From: an uncultured Clostridia bacterium
Lineage (GTDB): Bacteria > Bacillota > Clostridia > Oscillospirales > Ruminococcaceae
Length of the DNA stretch: 55,157 bases
NCBI GenBank assembly: GCA_947631445.1
Contig: CANRLN010000008.1
Coordinates: 1 to 55,157, forward strand
Direction of reading: 5' to 3'
Shown here: one piece after another, positions 44,551 to 52,547 of the stretch
Position numbering within the stretch: position 1 is the stretch's first letter
Layout of the letters: the number at the start of each line of letters is the position of its first letter
The notes under the pieces: generated by a model
Seen by the model: the letters and a program-made list of their open reading frames with translations, nothing else
Databases searched by the model: none
Told to the model about the DNA's origin: nothing
Translations under genes and position numbers: made by a program

Positions 44551-45780
44551 ATGAAGATAATAAAAATGTTAATTCCGCTGATTTTAATTTTTTCGGTTTC
44601 CTGCACCCCCCTGCCTTCTCCCGAAAAAAACAATATTTCTAAAAATCAACCAATAAATCAGCTAAGCGTTTACAACAACCCCGACAAAGGTTCTCCAACA
44701 AGATACACACCGCTTAATTTTGAAAAGGTTGTCGGAATGTGGTTTTCCTATATTGATTTAAACCCAATGCTAAAGGACAGGCAATATTTTTCGGGTCAGA
44801 TTGAACAGGCTTTTGAAAATGCAAAATCAATAGGGGTAAACACGGTTTATGTTCATGTTCGCAGTTTTGGCGACAGCCTTTATAAAAGCAGTCTTTTTCC
44901 AACATCTAAAGCATTAACCGCCGATTACGACCCACTCGAAATTATGGTTGAAATTGCTCACAAAAAAGGACTTGCCATTCATGCATGGATAAATCCGCTC
45001 CGCCTTGAAACTCCAGAAAATATGCCAAAACAGGGAACTCTTGCAAACTGGTACAACAATTATTCGGGCAAATATATCTGCTCGGCAGAGAATGACGAAC
45101 ATTTATGGCTAAATCCTGCTTATAGTGAGGTTATCAATTATATTTGTGCAGGGGTTAAAGAAATCGTTTCAAACTATCAGGTGGACGGAATACATATTGA
45201 CGATTATTTTTATCCAACCCAAAACGAAGGTTTTGACAAATCTGCATTTGACGAATTTTCAAAAACAAACAACATCAGTCTTGATGAGTTTCGCCGACAA
45301 AATATAAACAATCTTGTAAGCGGTTTGTATTCAGCTGTAAAATCTATAAACAATGCAGTTGAATTTGGAGTATCTCCGCAGGGCAACATTCAAAACAATT
45401 ATGATAAAATGTATGCAGATGTAAAACTTTGGTGCAACAGCAAAGGCTATGCCGATTATATACTTCCACAGATTTATTACGGTTATCAAAATCCAATCAA
45501 GCCCTTTGAAACGGCAGTCAAAGAATTTGCAGAAATAAAATCGAGCGGACAAAAACTTATCTGCGGTCTTGCCGCCTATAAGCTCTTGCCCGAAGAAAAT
45601 ACAGAAGAAGAATTTCAAAATACAGAAAATATTCTTGCAAAACAAACTCAAACCGCCCTTGAAAGCGGTTTTGACGGGGTGGCAATCTACAGTTATAACA
45701 GTCTTTTCGGCAATGAAAACCAAAAGACGGAAGCCGAAACTTCCGCCCTTGGAAAAATTATATCAGAAAATATAAATTAG
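44551..45780 (+). CDS. GHL10 family (PF02638/YngK-like) glycosyl hydrolase lipoprotein
   Basis: 409 residues. N-terminal hydrophobic segment ends in a lipobox-like SVSC, suggesting a membrane-anchored, surface-exposed lipoprotein. The rest is a (beta/alpha)8 domain of the glycosyl-hydrolase-like 10 family: GMWFSYIDL, VNTVYVHVRSFGDSLYKS, AIHAWINPLR, VDGIHIDDYFYP and ADYILPQIYYGYQNP. Related YngK/DigH-type proteins are linked to cell-wall glycan cleavage; substrate here is unknown. GGAGG precedes ATG at 44551. Its stop overlaps the stop of the convergent scfB by 3 bases. Confidence 0.88.
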   Translation: MKIIKMLIPLILIFSVSCTPLPSPEKNNISKNQPINQLSVYNNPDKGSPTRYTPLNFEKVVGMWFSYIDLNPMLKDRQYFSGQIEQAFENAKSIGVNTVYVHVRSFGDSLYKSSLFPTSKALTADYDPLEIMVEIAHKKGLAIHAWINPLRLETPENMPKQGTLANWYNNYSGKYICSAENDEHLWLNPAYSEVINYICAGVKEIVSNYQVDGIHIDDYFYPTQNEGFDKSAFDEFSKTNNISLDEFRRQNINNLVSGLYSAVKSINNAVEFGVSPQGNIQNNYDKMYADVKLWCNSKGYADYILPQIYYGYQNPIKPFETAVKEFAEIKSSGQKLICGLAAYKLLPEENTEEEFQNTENILAKQTQTALESGFDGVAIYSYNSLFGNENQKTEAETSALGKIISENIN

Positions 45781-47168
45781 CTATTTTCTTCATCATTCTG
45801 ATGCTTACTTTCAAACTCAATAGCCTTAAGCATAATTGCACATTCAAGACGCTTTTTCTGAATTTCGCATGAAAGCTTGTGCGGTTTGTGAATATCGCCA
45901 CAATAGATATAGTTGTTGGCATTACAACCGCCTGAGCAGTAGAATTTTGCCCAACATTTTTTGCAATCGCTCTTTGTGTAAACGTGTGCTGCTGCAAATT
46001 CATTTTTTATGTCATAATTGAATGTATGCTCATCAAGATTGCCCATTTTGTATTCCTCAATACCAACAAACTGGTGGCAAGGATAAATATCCCCTTCAGG
46101 AGAAACAGCAACATATTCATTACCACTTCCGCAACCTCTAAGACGCTTTATAGCACAAGGACCTTGGTCAAGGTCGAGCATAAAGTGGAAAAAGTTGATA
46201 AAACCTTTTTCTTTTTTATACTTAAGAATTTTATCCGCAAGCTTTTCATATTCTTCAAAAATCTGTGGCAAATCGGTTGCCGAAAGGGCATACGGTGTTG
46301 ATTTGTCCGCAACAACCGGTTCAACCGAAATCTGCTCAAAGCCTAAATCACGTAGGTGCATAACATCGTTGGAAAAATCAAGGTTATATTTAGTATAAGT
46401 GCCTCTTACATAATAATCTTTATCGCCACGCTTGGAAACAAGGTCGGCATATTTTTTGGTTATTTTATCATAACTGCCCTGACCGCCTGCCAAAGGACGC
46501 ATACGGTCGTTGACTTCCTTTCTGCCATCAATCGAAAGCACAACATTATACATTTCCTTGTTGATAAAATCAATCTTATCATCATCAAGCAAAAGACCGT
46601 TGGTTGTAATGGTAAATCTGAAATTCTTGTCAAACTTTTTCTCAAGGCTTCTTGCATATTCAACCGTTTTCTTTACAACATCAAAATTAAGCAGAGGTTC
46701 TCCGCCAAAGAAATCCACCTCAAGATTTTTTCTGTTTGCAGATTTTTCAACAAGAAAATCAATAGCCTTTTTAGCTGTTTCAAGGCTCATAAGCATACGC
46801 TTTCCAAGACCATATTCACCGGTTTCAGCAAAACAGTATTTACATCTCATGTTGCAATCCTGTGCAATAAGCAGACACATTGCCTTTACAGGAGAGGAAA
46901 TAGCCTTTAAAGAATACTGCTCATAATCATCTGAGGAATAAAGAACACCCTGTTCATAGAGCAAAACAATCTCATCATAACATTCTTTTATATCCTCCAC
47001 CTTGTATACTTTACTAAGTTTTGTCAAAACGTCCTGTGGACATTTTTCCTCAAAAGGTGGCTGAACATTATCAAGCAAATCATAGGTAAGATTATCTACA
47101 ATATGCACACCGCCACTATTTACGTCCAAAAGAATATTATATCCGCCAAGTTTAAATTTATGAATCAT
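45777..47168 (-). CDS. scfB: SCIFF ranthipeptide maturase, radical SAM/SPASM
   Basis: 463-residue radical SAM enzyme installing thioether cross-links in the SCIFF peptide. N-terminal RiPP-recognition-like region (MIHKFKLGGYNILLDVNSGG), radical SAM cluster motif CNMRCKYC (Cys105, 109, 112), FFGGEPLLN, and a C-terminal SPASM domain with Cys-rich parts (CGSGNEYVAVSPEGDIYPCHQ; CKKCWAKFYCSGGCNANNY) for auxiliary Fe-S clusters. Length normal. It lies 99 bases downstream of its substrate gene scfA. Confidence 0.96.
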   Translation of the reverse strand: MIHKFKLGGYNILLDVNSGGVHIVDNLTYDLLDNVQPPFEEKCPQDVLTKLSKVYKVEDIKECYDEIVLLYEQGVLYSSDDYEQYSLKAISSPVKAMCLLIAQDCNMRCKYCFAETGEYGLGKRMLMSLETAKKAIDFLVEKSANRKNLEVDFFGGEPLLNFDVVKKTVEYARSLEKKFDKNFRFTITTNGLLLDDDKIDFINKEMYNVVLSIDGRKEVNDRMRPLAGGQGSYDKITKKYADLVSKRGDKDYYVRGTYTKYNLDFSNDVMHLRDLGFEQISVEPVVADKSTPYALSATDLPQIFEEYEKLADKILKYKKEKGFINFFHFMLDLDQGPCAIKRLRGCGSGNEYVAVSPEGDIYPCHQFVGIEEYKMGNLDEHTFNYDIKNEFAAAHVYTKSDCKKCWAKFYCSGGCNANNYIYCGDIHKPHKLSCEIQKKRLECAIMLKAIEFESKHQNDEENS

Positions 47169-47267
47169 TTTAAAAATCCCCCACCAAAATTCTAAAAATA
47201 ATACGGGACACTCAAAAATTCTGCTGAATGCCCCGAATATAGCTTGTTTATTAATTATGCTAAAATA

Positions 47268-47411
47268 TTATGCTTCACGTTCACACTTCTGGTTAGCAAC
47301 AGTGCAGGAAGTCTTGCAGGCAGACTGGCAAGAAGCCTGACATTTGCCACAACCGCCGTTTACAGCAGTAGCCTTAAGATTAGCCTTATTGATAGTTTTG
47401 ATGTGTTTCAT
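47268..47411 (-). CDS. scfA: SCIFF peptide precursor (ranthipeptide)
   Basis: 47-residue precursor of the near-universal clostridial 'six cysteines in forty-five residues' family. Leader MKHIKTINKANLKAT, then Cys at 21, 24, 28, 32, 36 and 43 with the core GGCGKCQASCQSACKTSC. ATG at 47409-47411 has GGAGG upstream; a longer in-frame start is not supported. ScfB forms Cys-to-alpha or gamma carbon thioethers; family members have been linked to population-level regulation. Biological role in this organism is unknown. Confidence 0.96.
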   Translation of the reverse strand: MKHIKTINKANLKATAVNGGCGKCQASCQSACKTSCTVANQKCEREA

Positions 47412-47448
47412 AGTTAAAAACCTCCGTTTTTTAATAAATTCACAATCA

Positions 47449-47464
47449 GGAAAACTAAACGTTT
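47449..47464 (-). promoter_or_regulatory. Hairpin/cre-like site in the scfA leader
   Basis: GAAAAC-GTTTA-GTTTTC hairpin on the minus strand, overlapping TGAAAACGTTTAGT, which fits 12 of 14 cre positions. Weak evidence for regulation. Confidence 0.35.
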
Positions 47465-47495
47465 TCACCGAACTGTTTTTTAAGATTATATATTA

Positions 47496-47501
47496 ATTAT
47501 A
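47496..47501 (-). promoter_or_regulatory. scfA -10 region
   Basis: Extended TGTGGTATAAT on the minus strand; no clear -35, so recognition would rely on the extended -10. Confidence 0.5.
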
Positions 47502-47591
47502 CCACAATTCGACAGTTTATTCATTAATTTTCTATTAATAAATATTAAATTTATTTTTATCTACTAATTAAATATGATTAGTTTTAACCGT

Positions 47592-48005
47592 TTAATATCC
47601 CCTGCCCTTATGATTAACCCCAACAATTCCTCCGACTGCCGAGCATATAAGAGTAAGAGCAAATTTAGTGCCAATCCCTGCTCCCATAAGCTTTCCCGAA
47701 AAGAAAAGGCTTATTATAAGCAGTATGCAGAACATAAAAATTCCGCACAAAAGCCCCATGGCAAGTCCGTTGTTCCTGCGGTTTTTTGCCCCAACATATC
47801 CGCCAGCATATCCGCCAACACAAAGGGCAATGCAGGACATTATTGCAACAATGTTTGCAGGAACATTAATTTTTGAAATAACAAATCCGAAAAAAGCAAG
47901 CACCGCCACCACAGCAACAATCATAGCCGGCAGAGCCATAGCCATGCAATAAGGATAGGTTATGCTTCTTCCTGACTTTTTTCGTCTGCGAACGCCACCC
48001 GACAT
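47592..48005 (-). CDS. TIGR04086 family membrane protein
   Basis: 137 residues with four hydrophobic helices and small-residue-rich repeats (CVGGYAGGYVGAKNRRNNGLAMGLLCG). TIGR04086/YrzE-like proteins are of unknown function and commonly lie near yajC and the SCIFF genes, as here. I choose ATG at 48003-48005 because GGAGG lies just upstream; the N-terminus is then MSGGVRRRKKSGRS, a basic cytoplasmic tail. Confidence 0.85.
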   Translation of the reverse strand: MSGGVRRRKKSGRSITYPYCMAMALPAMIVAVVAVLAFFGFVISKINVPANIVAIMSCIALCVGGYAGGYVGAKNRRNNGLAMGLLCGIFMFCILLIISLFFSGKLMGAGIGTKFALTLICSAVGGIVGVNHKGRGY

Positions 48006-48137
48006 ATAAAAACCTCCGAACATATTTTTTTGCACTGTAAGCCTGAACCCCATAAATAAAGTACACTAAATTATATTCGGAAAGCTTGTTGTTTATTCCG
48101 CCGTGAATACAGCAGACAATACAGTTAGGTGTAAAAT

Positions 48138-48164
48138 ATTCCCCGACACAGGCAGGGAATATAA
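48138..48164. repeat. Dispersed GC palindrome downstream of yajC
   Basis: ATATTCCCCGAC / ACA / GGCAGGGAATAT, near-perfect 12-bp arms. Confidence 0.85.
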
Positions 48165-48177
48165 AATTTTTATCTAA

Positions 48178-48549
48178 TTATACTTTCTTCTTACCAGTTT
48201 CGGCAGTGTCGTCATGAACGGTTTCGTTCTGAATAATAGCCCACTTCTTAACACGGATTCTTGTATGGTTGGCGGTGGTTTCAATAACTACCGTTTCGGT
48301 ATCCTCGTGAATTTGTGCCACAATACCCACAATGCCAGCATTGGTCACGACCTCGTCACCAATCTGCAAATTTTTTCTCATTTGAGCGTCCTGCTTATCC
48401 TTTTTCTGCTGAGGGCGAAGCATAAAGAAATAAAAGATAATAATAATAGCAACAAAGGGCAAAAACGAAATAAGCATTTCGCCAGTTGAGGGCTGGGAAG
48501 CCGACTGGGTAAGCACGGAAGCCTTAGCAATAAGTGAAACAAAGTCCAT
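48178..48549 (-). CDS. yajC: Preprotein translocase subunit YajC
   Basis: 123 residues. One N-terminal transmembrane helix (EMLISFLPFVAIIIIFYFFM) followed by the YajC signature LRPQQKKDKQ and the domain RKNLQIGDEVVTNAGIVGIVAQI. It associates with SecDF in the Sec translocon; secDF is not in the window. ATG at 48547-48549 follows AAAAGGAG; a longer in-frame start lacks a site and lies over the promoter. Acidic/basic C-terminal tail (ETGKKKV). Confidence 0.95.
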   Translation of the reverse strand: MDFVSLIAKASVLTQSASQPSTGEMLISFLPFVAIIIIFYFFMLRPQQKKDKQDAQMRKNLQIGDEVVTNAGIVGIVAQIHEDTETVVIETTANHTRIRVKKWAIIQNETVHDDTAETGKKKV

Positions 48550-48601
48550 AAAAATTCTCCTTTTTTCTCTACAAAATAAAATAATATAAAAATATATTTT
48601 A

Positions 48602-48630
48602 ATTATATCACATTCTTTTTGCTTTGTCAA
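48602..48630 (-). promoter_or_regulatory. yajC promoter
   Basis: TTGACA (48625-48630), 17-base spacer, TATAAT (48602-48607), extended TGA. Confidence 0.8.
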
Positions 48631-48687
48631 TACTTTTATAAACTGTTAATATATTTATGACATTCTGCATAGAAATTGCTTAGAAAA

Positions 48688-49209
48688 TTATTTTTTTATC
48701 CACTCTATTCCCGTTTTTTTAATATTCTCCGTTTTCAACGACAAAAATTCAGTTTGTTGAATAATGTTAAAATCTCTGTCGCAAAAAGCGAGCTTGTAAC
48801 CCTGCTCGCTTTTTGTAATCGCATAATAATTTACATACTGCACCCGATAAGCATTTATATTTTTCTCTTTGATTTTTATTTCTTGATAGTTTTTATTATA
48901 TTTTGTAAAATATAATACCTGCTCACCGTTTAGTATATCGGGAAAAGGCTTGTTTTTCTGTTTCTGCTCTACTTTGATATTTTCGGGAATTGCGAAAAAC
49001 AAAAGTCCCCATATGCCATAATCCAACAAACCAAGCAGGCATAATATTTTGTGCGAAGTAAGCAAAAAGCCAATAATAATTAATATTCCGCCAATAGCAG
49101 GAAATCCCGACACATACCTTCCCTTTATTTTGCTTTGGACAACCGCACCATAGGTTAAAATCATAAGAAAAAATCCCAAAATCACAAGCACATAGCCTAA
49201 AATATACAT
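48688..49209 (-). CDS. Hypothetical membrane protein
   Basis: 173 residues, no family recognised. Two or three transmembrane helices in the first ~75 residues (MYILGYVLVILGFFLMILTY; GFPAIGGILIIIGFLLTSH; CLLGLLDYGIWGLLFF), then a soluble ~100-residue domain rich in Lys, Asn and Tyr. I choose ATG at 49207-49209 with GGAG 7 bases upstream; the in-frame TTG at 49228-49230 has no ribosome binding site. Confidence 0.65.
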   Translation of the reverse strand: MYILGYVLVILGFFLMILTYGAVVQSKIKGRYVSGFPAIGGILIIIGFLLTSHKILCLLGLLDYGIWGLLFFAIPENIKVEQKQKNKPFPDILNGEQVLYFTKYNKNYQEIKIKEKNINAYRVQYVNYYAITKSEQGYKLAFCDRDFNIIQQTEFLSLKTENIKKTGIEWIKK

Positions 49210-49288
49210 AGCTCTACTCCATGTTTTCAAACTTTAAAATAATTTCTTTAACAAACAGAATCTTAAAAAACTTTTATATATAACATCT

Positions 49289-49317
49289 TAATTCCCCCGC
49301 TTGTGGCGAGGGAATTA
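49289..49317. repeat. Dispersed GC palindrome downstream of the nitroreductase gene
   Basis: TAATTCCC-CCGC / TTGT / GGCGA-GGGAATTA arms, interrupted 11-13-bp stem. Confidence 0.8.
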
Positions 49318-49334
49318 TTAATTAAAATTATATA

Positions 49335-49844
49335 TTAATAATATTTCACAATTTCTTCAATCGACTTTCTTTTTGTGTGGTTTTCGGTAGGTTTCCAATC
49401 CTCATTTTGATAGCCAAGAGCAAGAATATTAATTGGCACAATATTATCCTCAAGGGCAAATTCTTCTCTTATAACCTGTTCTTTAAATCGGCAAACCCAA
49501 AGGCTGTTTACCCCAAGCGAGGTTGCGGACAAAATCATATGGTCGGTGGCAATGGTTGCATCAATTTCGCCGTGATTTTTGCCATCATATTTACGCTCCC
49601 AAGCCTTATCCTTTTCGGCACAGACAATCAAGGCACAAGCGGGATTGTACAAAGTGGTTGCCTTTTCAATCTTTTCAAGACCCTCTTTTGACTTTACCAC
49701 AAGTATTCTGACAGGCTGATAATTAACCGCCGAGGGAGCAAGTCTGCCTGCCTCAAGAATAGCACCAAGTTTTTCCTGTTCAAGGGGTTTGTCCGAAAAG
49801 CTTCTGCAAGAATATCTGTTTTTAACAAGTTCTAAAAATTCCAT
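49335..49844 (-). CDS. Nitroreductase family protein
   Basis: 169-residue FMN-dependent nitroreductase-fold protein. FLELVKNRYSCRSFSDKPLE binds the FMN phosphate region, followed by AGRLAPSAVNYQPVRILVV, IATDHMILSATSLGVNSLWVC and a C-terminal KRKSIEEIV. Short members of this family are common in clostridia; natural substrates (quinones, flavins, nitro compounds) cannot be told from sequence. ATG at 49842-49844 with AAAGGAG upstream. 62 bases after fic. Confidence 0.92.
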   Translation of the reverse strand: MEFLELVKNRYSCRSFSDKPLEQEKLGAILEAGRLAPSAVNYQPVRILVVKSKEGLEKIEKATTLYNPACALIVCAEKDKAWERKYDGKNHGEIDATIATDHMILSATSLGVNSLWVCRFKEQVIREEFALEDNIVPINILALGYQNEDWKPTENHTKRKSIEEIVKYY

Positions 49845-49906
49845 TTTTAATTTCTCCTTTATTATTAAATTATTATAAACTAAAAATAATTAATAAAAAT
49901 TACTTT

Positions 49907-50506
49907 TTATATAAGCTTAAAAGTGTTATAGCCCTCATAATAATAACTGTGGTCAATACCTTTCATGTATATTTCACGGCTGTTTATTTTATCTGTAAGG
50001 GCATTTTTAAGCAGGTGTTTAATCTCAATATCTCTTATGGGACTGCGTTCCATAGCAAGCAGATAATCCTCTTTTTCAATCTTTCCCCAGTCAATCGCCT
50101 TTCCTAATTCTTTTTGAAAAATAAGGTCAAGCCATATTCTGGTTGCCCTGCCGTTGCCTTCTCTAAAAGGGTGTGCGACATTCATTTCAACATACTTTTC
50201 TACAATTTCATCAAAGGTCTTTTGAGGCATTTTCTCAATATTTTCAAGTGAAACGCTTAAATACATTACTGGTGCAAATCTAAAATTTCCCTTTGCAATA
50301 TTAACCGTTCTAATTTTGCCAGCAAAATCATAAATATCCTCAAAAAGTTTTTGATGAATAAGACGCAAGCTTTCAAAAGTGCCTGCTTCAAGCCCTGCCA
50401 AAAAGCCACTATCAAACATTTCTAATGCTTTTTGCTTGCTGATTTTTTCCTCTTGCCTTGCAAGCTCAGCCGAATTTGTTATTCCAAGCTTATTTTCTAA
50501 AGCCAT
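49907..50506 (-). CDS. fic: Class III Fic domain AMP-transferase-like protein
   Basis: 199 residues. Fic core motif HPFREGNGR at 112-120 carries the catalytic His and the phosphate-binding loop, so enzymatically competent; Fic enzymes usually AMPylate proteins. A C-terminal SYYYEG (187-192) matches the class III auto-inhibitory [S/T]xxxE[G/N] helix, as in the Neisseria NmFic group, meaning the protein probably inhibits itself and needs no separate antitoxin. N-terminal GITNSAELARQEEKISK is typical. GGAGG precedes ATG at 50504-50506. 16 bases after the VanZ-like gene, in the same operon. Confidence 0.92.
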   Translation of the reverse strand: MALENKLGITNSAELARQEEKISKQKALEMFDSGFLAGLEAGTFESLRLIHQKLFEDIYDFAGKIRTVNIAKGNFRFAPVMYLSVSLENIEKMPQKTFDEIVEKYVEMNVAHPFREGNGRATRIWLDLIFQKELGKAIDWGKIEKEDYLLAMERSPIRDIEIKHLLKNALTDKINSREIYMKGIDHSYYYEGYNTFKLI

Positions 50507-50522
50507 AGTAACCTACCTCCAC

Positions 50523-51113
50523 TTATTCCACAGGGTCTTTTTTCTTTTTGCCAAAAGCTCCAAACAAGCTGAATATTCCAAAACCGATAAGCACACCTAT
50601 AAGATTAAGCAAGAATATATCTATATCAACTATTCTTCCAGTAAAACAGTGACAAATCTGCACAAATACCGAACTACAAAGCCCAATAAGAAAAACGCTG
50701 ACAAATTTCTTTGCTCCGCTCCAAAGATAAGGAACAAAAATTCCAATCGGTGCAAAAGCAAAAATTTTGCCGAGCAGTTTAAATATAGATTTTGATAATT
50801 TTATATCCGCCGAAAAATAGCTTTTCATGGTTTCTATTGGAATAAACTGCACCCCTGCAAATTTATTTTTTATATCAATAAAAAAGCTTAATGTTCCCGC
50901 CTCTTTGTCATAATCGTAAGAATAGGGAGGAAATACCGTTTGACTTGCAAGGCAAAGCGAATAGGCAACAAACACAAACATAAGAACTTCTCTTAAAAAA
51001 TTAGGCTTCTGCCCTTGACTTATCAAATAAATTATCCTAAAAACCAAGTATATGGGAAACATTAAAAAAATTATAATCAGCATACTTTTTCCATACTTTA
51101 AAAAACCATTCAT
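50523..51113 (-). CDS. VanZ-like family membrane protein
   Basis: About 196 residues with five hydrophobic helices. GVQFIPIETMKSYF and FAFAPIGIFVPYLWSG plus the VDIDIFLLNLIGVLIGFG segment are the VanZ-like (PF04892) pattern. VanZ gives low-level teicoplanin resistance in enterococci, but the family is broad and resistance cannot be inferred. I choose ATG at 51111-51113 (GGGGTGG 5 bases upstream) over the GTG at 51120-51122. 16 bases after the cyclophilin gene. Confidence 0.88.
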   Translation of the reverse strand: MNGFLKYGKSMLIIIFLMFPIYLVFRIIYLISQGQKPNFLREVLMFVFVAYSLCLASQTVFPPYSYDYDKEAGTLSFFIDIKNKFAGVQFIPIETMKSYFSADIKLSKSIFKLLGKIFAFAPIGIFVPYLWSGAKKFVSVFLIGLCSSVFVQICHCFTGRIVDIDIFLLNLIGVLIGFGIFSLFGAFGKKKKDPVE

Positions 51114-51129
51114 ATTATCCACCCCATTA

Positions 51130-51951
51130 TTATTCGCTATCGGTCAAAGCTTTGTCTGCCTTTTGTTCTTTATATGTACTGATATATATATGTTCAAATT
51201 TAATTTCATCAATTGGCATACCTTCCTCTGCATTGTTTACATCAAGGTTTGTAAGTTTGTCGTATACATCCCAGCCATCATAAACTTGTGCAAAAATGGT
51301 GTACTGCTGAGAAAGATTGGGAAGTCCGCCCTTTTCAATAAAAGCATCTATAAGCTTCTGATTGGATTCCACACTTTTAAGCTGTTCTTTAAATTCATCG
51401 TTTACTTCAACGCTTCCGCAGAACATAAGTCTGCTTCCTGACATATTTTGCTTTATTAGTGTTCCGTTTTCTCCGCCATATGAAATAATAGCACCCTTTA
51501 AAGGCCAAAGGCTCGGGGTAATTTCCGGCTCAATGGTGGTTGTATCGGTTTGGCTGTCGTCCAATCCGTCACGGGTTTTGGAACAGCCCATAAAATAAAT
51601 TCCCTTTTCAACACTGAAAACATAAGTTCCGTCATAATATCCCTTTTCAACCAGTCCACGGAAATACTTTGCAAAATTAGGGACTTCATCGGGATAAAAC
51701 ACCGCTTTAAAAGTGCCAATAGAAGTTTCAAATACAATTACTTCATCATCGTCTTTTATAGAGTCATTCTGAATGACCTTAACGTTTTCGGGTTCAACAA
51801 TTTTCTTGCCGTTTCCGCCCAGTGCAAATAAAAATACAAATATTAAAAATATAATTGCTAATATAACAAATATTCCTAATGCTGTACGGAAAATCGTCAT
51901 AGGTCCAGAAGGACCTATATAATCGGGTTTGTAAGGTTTATTTTTATTCAT
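51130..51951 (-). CDS. Membrane-anchored cyclophilin-type peptidyl-prolyl isomerase
   Basis: 273 residues. A short cytoplasmic N-terminus, one transmembrane helix (about 20-46) and an extracytoplasmic cyclophilin domain (about 70-255): FETSIGTFKAVFYPDEVPNFAKYF, GYYDGTYVFSVEKGIYFMGC, SRLMFCGS, YTIFAQVYDGWDV. Some catalytic residues differ from classical PpiA (the FxR.....Q..G part is replaced by FSVEKGIYFMGC), so activity is uncertain; a chaperone role for secreted proteins is likely. First gene of a ppi-vanZ-fic run. Confidence 0.85.
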   Translation of the reverse strand: MNKNKPYKPDYIGPSGPMTIFRTALGIFVILAIIFLIFVFLFALGGNGKKIVEPENVKVIQNDSIKDDDEVIVFETSIGTFKAVFYPDEVPNFAKYFRGLVEKGYYDGTYVFSVEKGIYFMGCSKTRDGLDDSQTDTTTIEPEITPSLWPLKGAIISYGGENGTLIKQNMSGSRLMFCGSVEVNDEFKEQLKSVESNQKLIDAFIEKGGLPNLSQQYTIFAQVYDGWDVYDKLTNLDVNNAEEGMPIDEIKFEHIYISTYKEQKADKALTDSE

Positions 51952-51983
51952 TTTTTTGCTCCTTTTATCTTTTCTTTTTTATA

Positions 51984-52012
51984 ATTATACTACATAATTT
52001 TTATTTTGTCAA
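51984..52012 (-). promoter_or_regulatory. Cyclophilin-VanZ-Fic promoter
   Basis: TTGACA (52007-52012), 17-base spacer, TATAAT (51984-51989); lacks the extended TG. Confidence 0.75.
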
Positions 52013-52038
52013 TGCTTTTATTATTAACAAACTAAAAA

Positions 52039-52062
52039 ATCCCCCGCCCGCAGGCAGAGGAT
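52039..52062. repeat. Dispersed GC palindrome downstream of hicB
   Basis: ATCCCCCGCC / CGCA / GGCAGAGGAT with a T-run beyond on the minus strand, so it can act as a terminator. Confidence 0.75.
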
Positions 52063-52068
52063 AAAAAC

Positions 52069-52425
52069 TTATTTTACAGAATCAAATTTAGAAAGAAGAT
52101 ACAAACAGTACTGATTCATGCTTATTCCTTCTTTTTTTGCGTGTTCTGATAAATTGCGATGAAGCGATTTAGGAATACGCAGTTTGAACTGTCCTGAAAA
52201 ATCCTTATCACTTAAAGGAACAGGAATATCAGCACCGCTTTCAATAGCAGCAATAAGCCACTCATATTTTGCATCTTCTGCATTTTTCAAGGCTTCTTCT
52301 AAAGTATCGGCACAAGTAATACAACCAACAAGCTCCGGAAAAGACACAACAAAACCTCCTTCGTCTATATCCGGCACAATTTCCATTTTGTAAGGCAATT
52401 TTAAATATTCGTTTAATGTTTTCAT
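52069..52425 (-). CDS. hicB: HicB family antitoxin-like protein (orphan)
   Basis: 118 residues. HicB partial-RNase H-like N-terminal domain (EIVPDIDEGGFVVSFPELVGC, TLEEALKNAEDA) and an Arc-type ribbon-helix-helix DNA-binding C-terminus (KLRIPKSLHRNLSEHAKKEGISMNQYCLYL). HicB normally neutralises the HicA mRNase. I find no HicA-like gene on either side (51952-52068 and 52426-52547 contain none), so this is an orphan that may act as a regulator. AGGAGG lies 12 bases before ATG. Confidence 0.88.
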   Translation of the reverse strand: MKTLNEYLKLPYKMEIVPDIDEGGFVVSFPELVGCITCADTLEEALKNAEDAKYEWLIAAIESGADIPVPLSDKDFSGQFKLRIPKSLHRNLSEHAKKEGISMNQYCLYLLSKFDSVK

Positions 52426-52455
52426 AATTTGTTAATACCTCCTAAACGTCCAAAT

Positions 52456-52473
52456 GATACCATATGTGGTGTC
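52456..52473. promoter_or_regulatory. Operator-like palindrome upstream of hicB
   Basis: GATACCA-TATG-TGGTGTC, imperfect dyad overlapping the TTGACA-like element of the hicB upstream region. Suited to autorepression by the HicB ribbon-helix-helix domain; inference only. Confidence 0.5.
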
Positions 52474-52510
52474 AAGTGCTTTTTGAAAAGTTTTTAAAAT
52501 TTTAATTTTT

Positions 52511-52547
52511 ATACAAAAATCCCCTGCCGCAAGCAAGGGAATTGTAT
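52511..52547. repeat. Dispersed GC palindrome downstream of the MATE gene
   Basis: ATACAA...TCCCCTGC / CGCAA / GCAAGGGA...TTGTAT with interrupted inner stem. Confidence 0.7.

Noticed and set aside
51952-52547. A hicA toxin gene beside hicB
   Set aside because: Neither flank contains a frame of suitable length or the HicA pattern.
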